DNA of 50,192 bases from Bacteroidota bacterium. Lineage in GTDB: Bacteria > Bacteroidota > Bacteroidia > Chitinophagales > Chitinophagaceae. Shown here piece by piece: positions 24,752 to 33,430 of this stretch (the first letter of the stretch is position 1; each line of letters opens with the position of its first letter). The DNA is taken from contig JABDDT010000015.1 in the NCBI GenBank assembly GCA_013287475.1, forward strand, positions 1-50,192. Reading direction: 5' to 3'. A model generated the notes under the pieces. It saw only the letters and a list, made by a program, of their open reading frames with translations, ran no database searches and was not told the origin of the DNA. Position numbers and translations under genes: made by a program.

Positions 24752-27323
24752 CGACTGTCCGGCTTGTTGACATACTGCTATTATCAACATCGGATTTTTT
24801 AGCAATTGCTTTTACAACATCACCCTTTTTAATAGAAAAAGGTTTGGTGTACAACTGGTTTTCAACAAATGCAGGGGTGGAACCATCAACTGTATAATAA
24901 ATATTAACTCCCTGCAGAGGATTTGTCAAAGAAACAGTGTTGCCCTTGATGGTAATAACCGGCTTTGGAATCTTCATATACTTTTTAGTCCTGGCATCTT
25001 TGATTACACCTTTCCAATTCAAACCAAAACCAAAGTCATATACATTCCCGGCGACATCTGTATAACAAACCATATCGTGTGGTATATCTTCATTTTGCTC
25101 TTCCACTGTTTTCATATCTGCAGGCATTTGATAGGGCAGAAGACCTGAGGGTTCTGCCACACCGGTTAAAATATCAAGGATGGCCTGGTTCTGAACACCA
25201 AAATTTGCTACAATGGCATTAACTTCTTTTTCAAATTCAGAAAATACCATTGGATTTGACAAATTCACAACCACAATTACTGGTTTACCCTTCATCGCAG
25301 CTTTAGTGTCCTGGATCGTTTTCAGATCCTGAAGATTGCCAGCAGTATTGCTTTTCCCCTTATAAGTTCTGTCTTTTACATTTGGCTCTGACGGGTCGCC
25401 TGCCGCGATACTATGTTCCCTGGCGTCATCAGCCGTGTATGGCCCGTATTGCAACGAGATCGGAATATAACCGCTGCCACCTTTTTTAACATCGTCAGCA
25501 GAATAACCCGGACCACCGGATGGGCTGCTGATAAAAACAATGGCGTAGTCTGCATTGGAAGGATCATCCGTTACCTTAAAATACTTTTTAATTAAATCCT
25601 CCTTTACCGCATCTTCATATCTTTCTTTTGTAGGAGGCCCGAAGAAACCCTGAGTAGAAGGAAAATATTTCTTTGGCAGGTAAATGGTTTTACCTTTTTG
25701 CAGTGGCAAAACGTTATTTTGATTTTTGAGCATGATGATGGATTTCACTTGTGCCTCATAACCTGCCTTCATAAATTCAGCATTACCAACAATCTCCTTA
25801 GAGGTTTCCACATTCAAATAGGGATTTTCAAAAAGTCCGACTCTGAAAATATTTTTAAGCAGCCTTACTGCTGATTCTTCAAACCGCGCACGCATAAAAG
25901 CTTCGCCATGTTCAGCAACACCCATTTGATAGGCTTCAATCACCGGGCCAGCTGCGTTGTTACCACCAAACTGGTCAACGCCGGCCATCAGGATCTTATA
26001 ATGTCTCTCTGCAATGGTTTTTGTTTCCATGCCCCATGACTTACCCCCAAATATGTCGGGCGTTTTTCCTTCATTAGCCGTCACACCCCAGTCAGTACAA
26101 ATCACTCCGTCAAAACCATATTTTTTTCTTAAGAGATCAGTGATCAGGTATTTACTGTAACTGTTGCCTCCGTTCTCCCCATTTTTATCCCGGTTATAGG
26201 AAATTGTATAGTAAGGCATCACCGCGGAAGCCTGTTTTGTTTTGCCAGACAATTTGAGTCCACCATCAACAAAAGCAATCAGGTGTTCATCAAAGTTATT
26301 ACCCGGATACACGGCAAATTTCCCGTAAGCATAATGAGCATCGCGCCCTCCCTCTTCCGGGCCTCCACCTGGCCAATGTTTTATCATGGCGTTTACACTG
26401 TTATATCCCCAGCCTTCGGAAATTTCACTGGTTCCGGTTGAAGTTTGGAATCCGTCCACATAGGCTCTCGCCATATCGGCATCCAGTTGCGGATCTTCCC
26501 CGAAAGTTCCATTTATACGCACCCACCGGGGTTCTGATCCCAGGTCAATCTGTGGAGATAAACTGGTAGTAATACCCAGCGCGCGGTATTCTTTTGCGGC
26601 AATTGATCCAAATTGCTGCACCAAGGCGGGATCAAAAGTCGCGGCAAGGCCAATCTCTCCTGGCCATTGTGAAATTTTCCCTCCGGCACCCGCTGTATAT
26701 TCTACTCCTGAGTTTGTTCCATGCCGGGGATCCGAGCTGTTGTTTGCAGGTATGCCAAGTCCGCTACCTTCTACCAATGCCTGAACGTTATTATTCCATT
26801 GTACAGCGACTTCGGGCGATTGAACCGAGGTGATTAATATATGACGCAGATTGTCTTTTAATAAAAATGATTTTTGCTGGTCGGTGAGATCGGACGCTTT
26901 TGCACTGTCGGGATTAAATTTCTGCCCATTATATGTTGAAGCGCCTCCGGGTCCCATCGCCATTGCAGGTATTGCCTGGTGAGCACTATAGAGCATCAGA
27001 CCTGCTATCTGCTCAATAGACATTTTCGAAGCAAGGTCTTTTGCTCTTTCATCAACCGGCAAACGCCAGTCTTCGTATTTATCGAGTTTGCCGTTTTTAT
27101 TCAGGTCTTTAAAGGAGAGCCCATCTATGGTGAGTATTTTAACGCCTGACTGGCCGGAATATCCTAATGCAGGGCCATGTGGATTTTTCACAAGAATAAA
27201 TTCAGGATCTTGTTGTCCGGATAAGTAATTTAAATTGTCAGGCTTGCTGCTGGTCAGCATTATCCAGGTACTGCTCATTAAAACAATACTAACTAACCAT
27301 ATATTCTTTTTACTTTTTTTCAT
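24738..27323 (-). CDS. Glycoside hydrolase family 3 (beta-glucosidase-type) with C-terminal CHB_HEX_C-like domain
   Basis: 861 residues with a signal peptide (about 1-25). Residues 66-90 (DGLSFKDLNKNGKLDKYEDW) resemble an EF-hand calcium loop often found at the start of this GH3 subgroup. The (beta/alpha)8 domain has the KH motif at 315-316 (IKHWPGGGPEEGGRDAH) and the nucleophile Asp411 in GVICTDWG. The alpha/beta sandwich domain follows (about 530-770). The last 70 residues (IYYTVDGSTPAFVENQLYTK) form a chitobiase/beta-hexosaminidase C-terminal-like beta domain, not usual for GH3. It should release glucose or a similar sugar from non-reducing ends in the periplasm or outside. It stands 11 kb from the SusCD locus, so joint regulation is not shown. 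Confidence 0.9.
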   Translation of the reverse strand: MKKSKKNIWLVSIVLMSSTWIMLTSSKPDNLNYLSGQQDPEFILVKNPHGPALGYSGQSGVKILTIDGLSFKDLNKNGKLDKYEDWRLPVDERAKDLASKMSIEQIAGLMLYSAHQAIPAMAMGPGGASTYNGQKFNPDSAKASDLTDQQKSFLLKDNLRHILITSVQSPEVAVQWNNNVQALVEGSGLGIPANNSSDPRHGTNSGVEYTAGAGGKISQWPGEIGLAATFDPALVQQFGSIAAKEYRALGITTSLSPQIDLGSEPRWVRINGTFGEDPQLDADMARAYVDGFQTSTGTSEISEGWGYNSVNAMIKHWPGGGPEEGGRDAHYAYGKFAVYPGNNFDEHLIAFVDGGLKLSGKTKQASAVMPYYTISYNRDKNGENGGNSYSKYLITDLLRKKYGFDGVICTDWGVTANEGKTPDIFGGKSWGMETKTIAERHYKILMAGVDQFGGNNAAGPVIEAYQMGVAEHGEAFMRARFEESAVRLLKNIFRVGLFENPYLNVETSKEIVGNAEFMKAGYEAQVKSIIMLKNQNNVLPLQKGKTIYLPKKYFPSTQGFFGPPTKERYEDAVKEDLIKKYFKVTDDPSNADYAIVFISSPSGGPGYSADDVKKGGSGYIPISLQYGPYTADDAREHSIAAGDPSEPNVKDRTYKGKSNTAGNLQDLKTIQDTKAAMKGKPVIVVVNLSNPMVFSEFEKEVNAIVANFGVQNQAILDILTGVAEPSGLLPYQMPADMKTVEEQNEDIPHDMVCYTDVAGNVYDFGFGLNWKGVIKDARTKKYMKIPKPVITIKGNTVSLTNPLQGVNIYYTVDGSTPAFVENQLYTKPFSIKKGDVVKAIAKKSDVDNSSMSTSRTVAIQN

Positions 27324-27467
27324 ATTGCTGCCTTTACATGATTATTATATAATGCGTTTATTAAGGTAGGAAAAATAAAAAGCGAATGGATTGTGAAAAT
27401 AAATTGCCGTTGTTGTCTTTGACAAGAAATGCGACAAGAACTGAATACAACGCGACCAAACCGGAAT

Positions 27468-27505
27468 TAAAAAAACAAGGGTTTCGGCAATTTCGCTGAA
27501 ATCCT
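27468..27505 (-). terminator. Candidate intrinsic terminator after the Ycf48-like gene
   Basis: On the minus strand an 11-bp stem with two mismatches (arms 27495-27505 and 27478-27488, 6-nt loop) is followed closely by a run of seven T. It lies 61 bases past the stop of the gene at 27566 and before the GH3 gene. Confidence 0.5.
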
Positions 27506-27565
27506 GGTTTATTTGAGTTGTATAATTCAGGCGGCAATTACATTTCGGTTTGAATAAACGCTGGC

Positions 27566-28552
27566 CTACTGCTGTATTCTCAATATCCGACCCTTGCTCG
27601 TACAGGCCCAGCCGTTGTGGATATCGAAAAAATACATACCGATAAGGTCATCTGAACCTACTTTGCAATTTAAACTCCAGGTTTGCCCTCCGTCTGAAGT
27701 TTTATAAATGGCTGTCTCCCCTTTATAATATCCGGTATTGACATCTACAAACTTGACAACATTGATAACATTGCTATAGATCCCGTCCACTGAATCCATC
27801 AGTACATTTTGCCAGGATTGTCCTCCATCGATAGTTTTCATAATCCCCGACTGACAGGCATAAAATCCATGCTTCTCATCCTGAAAATACAACTGATTAT
27901 AGGATTGGTAATATTGACTTACAGGTAGAATTCCTGTCCTGCTTTGCCAGGTTTGACCACCATCTGATGTAGATGCAAAATTTCCCGAACCAGTGGCCAC
28001 AAAACCTGTGTCTGAAGTTAAAAAGAAGGGATAAAAACCAGTAGATGTGTCCGGATCACTGAAAGTCGTCGCCCAACTGTTGCCACCGTCCGTGGTTTTT
28101 CTTAATCCACCATTTCTTCCCTCATCACCATAAACCCCTTCCAACGGATTTATAAAAAAGATAGTGAACGCACTGTCGGTGGGAAGTGTTTTAACCGCCC
28201 ATGTATTCCCACCATCGACTGTAGCAGCCAGTTGAGAAAATCCTTGCGCAAATCCTGTTTGCGAATTCACAAAAAATAAATTTATAAAATTGCTCATCGT
28301 CGGAGTATTTGGAATTGCATTCCAGGTTAAACCACCATCCATTGTCTGATATATTTTGTCCCCCAAAGTAAATCCTCTGGAAGCAGAAGTGAACCAAATA
28401 TCTGACAGATCTTTACCGGACAAAGTACTTATAACATTCCAGCTCATTAATGAATCTGGTGGCAGGGGATAAACAGGAGGAATGTAATTCGATTTCCTGC
28501 AAGAGAAACCAGCAAGGATCAGCACATAAAAAATAAACATTTTTAGCCTCAT
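27566..28552 (-). CDS. Ycf48/BNR-type beta-propeller lipoprotein
   Basis: 328 residues with a lipoprotein signal (MRLKMFIFYVLILAGFSC, lipid Cys18). The mature chain repeats the propeller signature: T-x-D-G-G-x-T/S-W appears at least five times (TMDGGLTWNAI, TVDGGNTWAVK, TTDGGNSWATT, TSDGGQTWQSR, TIDGGQSWQNV, TSDGGQTWSLN), each preceded by a G-F/Y-x-x-G strand. These Asp-box-like repeats mark Ycf48/sialidase-type propellers. In this phylum most are surface or periplasmic lipoproteins of unknown ligand. The start overlaps the stop of the preceding gene by four bases (ATGA), so it is translationally coupled to the beta-barrel/anti-sigma-like gene and sits in a sigma-factor operon. Confidence 0.85.
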   Translation of the reverse strand: MRLKMFIFYVLILAGFSCRKSNYIPPVYPLPPDSLMSWNVISTLSGKDLSDIWFTSASRGFTLGDKIYQTMDGGLTWNAIPNTPTMSNFINLFFVNSQTGFAQGFSQLAATVDGGNTWAVKTLPTDSAFTIFFINPLEGVYGDEGRNGGLRKTTDGGNSWATTFSDPDTSTGFYPFFLTSDTGFVATGSGNFASTSDGGQTWQSRTGILPVSQYYQSYNQLYFQDEKHGFYACQSGIMKTIDGGQSWQNVLMDSVDGIYSNVINVVKFVDVNTGYYKGETAIYKTSDGGQTWSLNCKVGSDDLIGMYFFDIHNGWACTSKGRILRIQQ

Positions 28553-29742
28553 CGTCCTGAATGTTTATTCCCAAAATAATACCTGGCTCCTATATTGATT
28601 CCCACGATGTCGATGAATTTCATAATAGCGACCGAACTGACTGTCATAGATGTAATCTGGTACCGATAGTATGGTTCTCCAAATAATGAGAATTTTTCAT
28701 TGATTTTTGTTTCAAAATTTACACCCAGATATAAACTCAGCCCTGTATTGGTTTTAAAAAAGTCTGATGGGTTGTTTCCCGGAAGCCAGGAATATAGATT
28801 CAGAATCGCGCCTCCATTAAACGTGGTTTTTAGTTTTTCATTCCCCACCGAATAGCCGACTAAAATAGGGAGATCCAAACGCATCAGGTGCATTGTCGTT
28901 CCCCCGAACAGAGAATCGTTACCAACTACATTTACCTGAGAATATTGAATTCCAGTTTTGATAGAGAAACGCTCTCCTAATGACCGGTTCAGTTTTATTC
29001 CTATTGAGTAAGAAAGTTTTGATTGCTCCCTTTCATGTGGGGAAACAAATGGATAGTCAGGAGAAACAAATAGATCCAGAAACCATTTCCGATTGTTCGA
29101 ATTGTTTTTTATTTTTGATTTCTTTGAATCTTTATTTTGAATGGAGTTTGGGGAAGACGCCTTTATATCAGGAGCGACTGCTTTTACTAAAGGCCTTTTA
29201 CCTGCACTATCCTTTTTATCTTCTGTGTTATTTTCTTTTACACCATAGGAATCTGTTGGAGTAGCCAGGTCTGTTTGACCAGATTGGGCCTTCGATATAT
29301 TATTAAATTTGGACGAAGCCTCACCATTCTGAGTATTCCTTTTCGCATGGTCTAATTTGTTCAGATAATTGATTTGGGTTTTCTCCTTTTTATTCGTTTT
29401 TTTATTACTCTCTTTTATTTGTGGAAGCCGCATTTGATCTTGTCCAGCAGGCAAATTTGAAACAATAGCTTTACTGGTATCGGTAATAAATGGCGCATGA
29501 TTAATTTTCGTGCTGTCCATTCCGATGGCCGAAGATGATTTCTTTTGATTAAAAGTAAAGTATCCACCAGCCAGTGCTAAGGACAAAATAATAATCGCAA
29601 AGAGCCTGAGAAAAAACAACCATATCATCCTGTCTCTTTTCTTTTTTTCAACGATACGGTCCCACATGCCTTTAGGTACAGCTGAAGGATAGTCCCTGAA
29701 CCGGCCATTGAAGAATTCATCCATTTGATTATCTGAAATCAT
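28549..29742 (-). CDS. Anti-sigma-like inner-membrane protein fused to an outer-membrane beta-barrel
   Basis: 397 residues without a cleavable signal. Residues 1-38 are cytoplasmic (DEFFNGRFRDYPSAVPKGMW), a pattern common in proteins encoded beside ECF sigma factors. One membrane helix lies at about 39-62. A polar Lys/Asn/Ser-rich linker covers about 65-215. The last 180 residues are amphipathic strands ending in GINIGARYYFGNK, a PorT-type beta-barrel. The chain could therefore span from cytoplasm to outer membrane. Its start overlaps the sigma-factor stop by one base and its stop overlaps the Ycf48-like gene, so all three are coupled. A role as the sigma factor's inhibitor and signal receiver is inferred from this layout. 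Confidence 0.72.
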   Translation of the reverse strand: MISDNQMDEFFNGRFRDYPSAVPKGMWDRIVEKKKRDRMIWLFFLRLFAIIILSLALAGGYFTFNQKKSSSAIGMDSTKINHAPFITDTSKAIVSNLPAGQDQMRLPQIKESNKKTNKKEKTQINYLNKLDHAKRNTQNGEASSKFNNISKAQSGQTDLATPTDSYGVKENNTEDKKDSAGKRPLVKAVAPDIKASSPNSIQNKDSKKSKIKNNSNNRKWFLDLFVSPDYPFVSPHEREQSKLSYSIGIKLNRSLGERFSIKTGIQYSQVNVVGNDSLFGGTTMHLMRLDLPILVGYSVGNEKLKTTFNGGAILNLYSWLPGNNPSDFFKTNTGLSLYLGVNFETKINEKFSLFGEPYYRYQITSMTVSSVAIMKFIDIVGINIGARYYFGNKHSGR

Positions 29743-30278
29743 TAACCTGGGATTTTTTGTAATAAATTAATCTTGTCTTTAAGTATAGCCCTGGCTTTGG
29801 ACAACTGACTCCGGCTCGTAGCAGTTTTAATTTTCAACATGGAAGCTATTTCATCATGTGAATAGCCTTCAATAACATATAAGTTGAAAATCATCCGATA
29901 TCCATCAGGCAATTGGCTTATGAGTTTTAAGAGGTCCTCGGTATTTAAATCTGAAAGGATATTAAAATCCGGCGATATCATTTCAAATTCCACATTGGAA
30001 ATACTGATTACCCTGACTTTCCTTTTTTGTAGAATCTTAATGGCAGTATTTACAGTAATACGCTTCAGCCATCCTTCAAATGAACCGGCGTATTTGAATT
30101 GGTTTATATGACTGAAAATGCTGATAAATGCTTCCTGCAACATATCCTCCGCTTCATGCTGATCCCCCGCATACCGACGGCAAATAGTCATCAATATGCC
30201 TGCATACTTTTCGAATAGCGTATGGTGGGCATTTGTATCATTTCTTACGCAAGCCCGGATAAGTTCTGTTTCGTTCAA
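29742..30278 (-). CDS. RNA polymerase ECF-type sigma-70 factor
   Basis: 178 residues. Region 2 is seen at about 10-75 (AEDMLQEAFISIFSHINQFK, then FEGWLKRITVNTAIKILQKR) and region 4 at about 120-175 (LPDGYRMIFNLYVIEGYSHDEIASMLKIKTATSRSQLSKAR). Length and the absence of regions 1.1 and 3 are normal for ECF factors. It is the first gene of a coupled set with the inner-membrane/barrel fusion and the Ycf48-like lipoprotein. A spacer of 119 bases separates it from the upstream barrel gene. Its target promoters cannot be deduced here, but autoregulation is usual for this class. Confidence 0.92.
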   Translation of the reverse strand: MNETELIRACVRNDTNAHHTLFEKYAGILMTICRRYAGDQHEAEDMLQEAFISIFSHINQFKYAGSFEGWLKRITVNTAIKILQKRKVRVISISNVEFEMISPDFNILSDLNTEDLLKLISQLPDGYRMIFNLYVIEGYSHDEIASMLKIKTATSRSQLSKARAILKDKINLLQKIPG

Positions 30279-30397
30279 CCCCCTGATTTTAATGGAACCA
30301 ACAGACCTAAGATATGAAAGGCAGTTAAAACGTTGCCTGGATAGATATTTATTTACTTTCCCCGCAAGGCCGCCGAAAGAATCAGCCAGGGCCAGAG

Positions 30398-31117
30398 CTA
30401 TTTTTTACCCTTAGGAATTGAAGCAAATTTATAAGTAAGGTAGACAGAAAAAGTGCTGTTCCACAGTTTGTAATTGTATGCCGTATATGCTTTGATCAAT
30501 CCATTGCAAATGCTGGTTGTCAATTTGAATTGTTTCCATTCAATACCAGCAAGAATTGTATATCCCAGATCATATGGATTGAATGTTGGATATATCGAAG
30601 TGGAGGAAGTTCCTGTTCGAAATTTGATACTAGTGTCTACAGCCTGAATTAATATACCTCCACCCTCCGTAACAAATTGCCCTTTTTCTGTACCCCAGAG
30701 CCCTCTTGCAAAATACAATCCGACTCCGCCAAAAACTTTGACCGACTTTACAAGATCAGTCTTGTAGAGAATGCTCACGGGAATATGTAAATAATATAAG
30801 TGTATGTTCACCTCCATATTAAATTCTATACCTGGATTAGAGGCTTTCTCTGAAATATGGGTCCCGTTCCCGAAGTACAACAAAGCTGGTTCAAAGAACC
30901 ATTTTCTACCCAAAGGGATTTCTGCTCCTGCGCCAACCAGAAAAGAATTTATTGAAGAATAAATTGAAGAAGAATATTCGTAATCATAATTTTTGAAAGG
31001 CAGCATTCCTATATTCGACAGGTTTACATCGTTATAGCCCACTAACGCCTCCAGTTTGACTTGCCCGAAGCCGGTTGTGAAGGAAAACAAAAGCGCATAG
31101 AAAATTAGCTTTTTCAA
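30398..31117 (-). CDS. Outer-membrane beta-barrel protein, probable TTG start
   Basis: About 239 residues if translation starts at TTG 31117, giving MKKLIFYALLFSFTTGFGQV, a textbook signal peptide. In-frame ATGs exist upstream at 31153 and 31225, but they would put 12 or 36 polar residues before the signal. The mature part alternates short amphipathic strands (VKLEALVGYNDVN, WFFEPALLYFGNGTHI, HLYYLHIPVSILYKT, VKVFGGVGLYFARG, FSVYLTYKFA), consistent with an 8-strand barrel of the PorT type. Function unknown. It lies upstream of the sigma-factor operon on the same strand. Confidence 0.7.
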   Translation of the reverse strand: MKKLIFYALLFSFTTGFGQVKLEALVGYNDVNLSNIGMLPFKNYDYEYSSSIYSSINSFLVGAGAEIPLGRKWFFEPALLYFGNGTHISEKASNPGIEFNMEVNIHLYYLHIPVSILYKTDLVKSVKVFGGVGLYFARGLWGTEKGQFVTEGGGILIQAVDTSIKFRTGTSSTSIYPTFNPYDLGYTILAGIEWKQFKLTTSICNGLIKAYTAYNYKLWNSTFSVYLTYKFASIPKGKK

Positions 31118-31272
31118 ATCGCTGTTTGTCACATTGACAGGATGATGAAACATAAGGTTGCACAGTTGACCCTGGCAACCGGCAGTCGGCCAGGAAACCC
31201 AATCCCGATACATGGAGTATTGCACAAAATTTAGATCACCTTATTCTATTAAATAATTCTTACTTCAAGAAT

Positions 31273-31301
31273 TTTGACAAGCAATATTTTACTGATTTTT
31301 G
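31273..31301 (+). promoter_or_regulatory. Bacteroidota-type -33/-7 promoter candidate for the Crp/Fnr gene
   Basis: TTTG at 31273-31276, 17 bases, then GATTTTTG at 31294-31301. The phylum consensus is TTTG near -33 and TAnnTTTG near -7, so this is one mismatch in the -7 box with slightly short spacing. It would start transcription near 31308, 11 bases before the ATG. Confidence 0.35.
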
Positions 31302-31318
31302 CAGTCTGATTATTTAGA

Positions 31319-31939
31319 ATGAAACCCGACAAGGCAGACGCTTCAATCGAGCCATTAATTTCTTTTTTCGATCGCCTTATCCCTTTAAACAAAGAGGAAA
31401 AGGAACTGGTCAGTAAAATATTTCATCCCCGCCTTTTTCGAAAACGACAATATGTATTACAGGAAGGAGATGTAAGCACACAATTCTATTTTGTTGTTCG
31501 TGGATGTCTCCGTTTATATAAAATTGATGAGAAAGGTAATGCGCATATACTTCAATTTGCGTCAGAAAACTATTGGATCAATGACCTTGGAAGTTTCCAC
31601 GGAGTAAAACCAACTGCATTAAATATGGATGCTTTGGAAGATACAGTTGTGCTACAGATTAGCAGGGATGACCTGAAAACTCTTTATACTCGGGCGCCCA
31701 AGTTTGACCGCATCTTTCGTGTACTTTTAGAAAATAGTTTTATACGTTTGCAGGAGCGGCTTTTGCAAAACATTAGCTCCACTGCTGAGGACCGCTATCA
31801 ATCCTTTCTGGAAATCTACCCGCATCTGATTAATCGTCTTTCACAAGTACAGATAGCATCATATTTAGGTATTACACCGGAGTTTCTGAGCCGTTTGCGG
31901 AAACGGATTTCCAAATCTCCTAAGACAGCAAAATCTTAA
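31319..31939 (+). CDS. Crp/Fnr family transcriptional regulator
   Basis: 206 residues. An N-terminal cyclic-nucleotide-binding-type beta-barrel spans about 18-125 (RQYVLQEGDVSTQFYFVVRGCLRLY is the typical strand-turn pair). The dimerisation helix follows, then a short C-terminal winged HTH with QVQIASYLGITPEFLSRLRKRI as recognition part. The Arg-x-Ser cAMP phosphate-binding motif is absent, as in most Bacteroidota members, and there is no FNR-type cysteine cluster, so the effector is unknown. An oxidoreductase gene follows on the same strand after 89 bases and is the obvious candidate target. Confidence 0.9.
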   Translation: MKPDKADASIEPLISFFDRLIPLNKEEKELVSKIFHPRLFRKRQYVLQEGDVSTQFYFVVRGCLRLYKIDEKGNAHILQFASENYWINDLGSFHGVKPTALNMDALEDTVVLQISRDDLKTLYTRAPKFDRIFRVLLENSFIRLQERLLQNISSTAEDRYQSFLEIYPHLINRLSQVQIASYLGITPEFLSRLRKRISKSPKTAKS

Positions 31940-32028
31940 ACTGGATCAAGACTATTTCTTAAACAAGGTCATTGGAACAACCTTATTCCAGGTCAGAAAT
32001 TTGCATATACAACTCAAAAAAATAGTTT

Positions 32029-32700
32029 ATGAAACAGAAATCAAATGTAGCCGTTATCGGTCTCGGAACTCTCGGAACAATCGTAGCTTCTAACCTGGTA
32101 AAGGGTAATCGTTCTGTTATTATTGCAGACCGGAAATTGGAAAAGGCAAAAAAACTTGCCCAACAACTGGGAAACCTGGCCCAGCCAGCGGAAATACCTG
32201 AAGCTTTTAAACAGGCAGATATTCTTGTTCTTGCTGTATGGTTTAACGCGATTAAAGAATTGATTGATACATATGCAATAGAGCTGGAGGGGAAAATTAT
32301 TGTTGATCCCTCCAATCCGATTGCCCCGGACGAGAAAGGAGGTTTTAAAAAGATTATAGGAGAAAATCAATCTGCAGGAGAAATCCTTTCCTCACTTCTT
32401 CCCAAAAATGCCAAACTGGCAAAAGCATTAGGAACTCTTTCCGGAGGTTCACTTGCCAGTGCAGCATTCCTGGAACCTGCTAAAGTTTTATTCTATGCTA
32501 CAGATGACACAAGCATCGATGCTGATATCGAACAACTTATTCAAGAAAGTGGCTTCACACCTCTTCGTGTTGGCGGTATCGATCAATCTATCCGGCTTGA
32601 AGTATTTGGCGACCTGCATGAACTTGGTGCGCTCGGTAAACCAATTACTGTTTCTGAAGCAAAATCAAAAAACATAGTTTCTCTTTCAATGCAAAACTGA
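32029..32700 (+). CDS. NADPH-dependent F420 reductase-like protein (COG2085)
   Basis: 223 residues, cytoplasmic. An N-terminal Rossmann fold is clear: VAVIGLGTLGTIVASNL (G-x-G-x-x-G with one substitution), second strand SVIIADRK, fourth strand ADILVLAVW, and KIIVDPSNPI, the last being typical of the COG2085 'NADP oxidoreductase, F420-dependent' family. Bacteroidota lack F420 in general, so the partner or substrate is probably another small molecule. It follows the Crp/Fnr gene, suggesting regulated expression, perhaps in redox stress (inference). Confidence 0.83.
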   Translation: MKQKSNVAVIGLGTLGTIVASNLVKGNRSVIIADRKLEKAKKLAQQLGNLAQPAEIPEAFKQADILVLAVWFNAIKELIDTYAIELEGKIIVDPSNPIAPDEKGGFKKIIGENQSAGEILSSLLPKNAKLAKALGTLSGGSLASAAFLEPAKVLFYATDDTSIDADIEQLIQESGFTPLRVGGIDQSIRLEVFGDLHELGALGKPITVSEAKSKNIVSLSMQN

Positions 32701-32918
32701 CGGACAAATAAAACAGTCACGAAAGCTGAACAATGAATGAAAAAACTATTCATAGTCCCTGAACTTTAAGTTAACAGGAACTATAAGTTTCAAAATTGAT
32801 AAAAAAGGTCAATCTGAAATACGGATTTTTTAATTGTTCCGCTACTTAAGCTAAGTTCATTTTTTAACAGGTGCCGAAGGCCCACCAAACCTTATGTTAG
32901 GCGTTCGTTGTTTCTCTG

Positions 32919-33359
32919 TTACTTTTGACCGTTATTTTTTGCGTCAAAGTCCACAATCCATTCAATACCGTATTTGTCCCTGAAACAACCAAAATATGAA
33001 CCCCAGGGACTATCACCAATAGGCCCTTCTATTTGTCCTCCCACTGAAAGCCCATTAAATAATTTGTCTGCTTCTTCTTTACTTTCTGCACTTATTACAA
33101 TTTTACTTCTGTTCTCATTTTCGTTTGTTTTTCCCAGAATTTCCGGAACATCATTTGCCATCAACATATTACTTTTACCGATAGGTAAAGCAATATGCAT
33201 AATTTTATTTTCTTCTTTTTCTGCAACCCTGAATTCAGGACTTGCAAGGTCTTTGAAACGAATAATCTTTGCAAACTCTCCGCCAAATACTGATTTGTAA
33301 AAGGTAAATGCTTCTTCGGCATTTCCGTTGAAGTTAATGTGAGGATTGATAAGTGGCAT
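32919..33359 (-). CDS. VOC family protein, PhnB-like
   Basis: 146 residues. It starts INPHINFNGNAEEAFTFYKSVFGGEF, the standard opening of PhnB/3-demethylubiquinone-methyltransferase-like members of the vicinal oxygen chelate superfamily, and ends in SPWGSYFGCFRDKYGIEWIVDFD. His8 and Glu/Asp positions typical of metal ligands are visible, but in this subgroup metal binding is often lost. Biochemical role unknown; many occur beside ArsR-type regulators. It is the third gene of a minus-strand set after an ArsR regulator and an AHSA1 protein, 71 bases behind the latter. Confidence 0.88.
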   Translation of the reverse strand: MPLINPHINFNGNAEEAFTFYKSVFGGEFAKIIRFKDLASPEFRVAEKEENKIMHIALPIGKSNMLMANDVPEILGKTNENENRSKIVISAESKEEADKLFNGLSVGGQIEGPIGDSPWGSYFGCFRDKYGIEWIVDFDAKNNGQK

Positions 33360-33430
33360 AATTTTTATTTTTTAGGTTCTTAAATTCGTTACTTTATTAA
33401 TTGTTTTGACTGCCGTATTGAAAACGAAAA

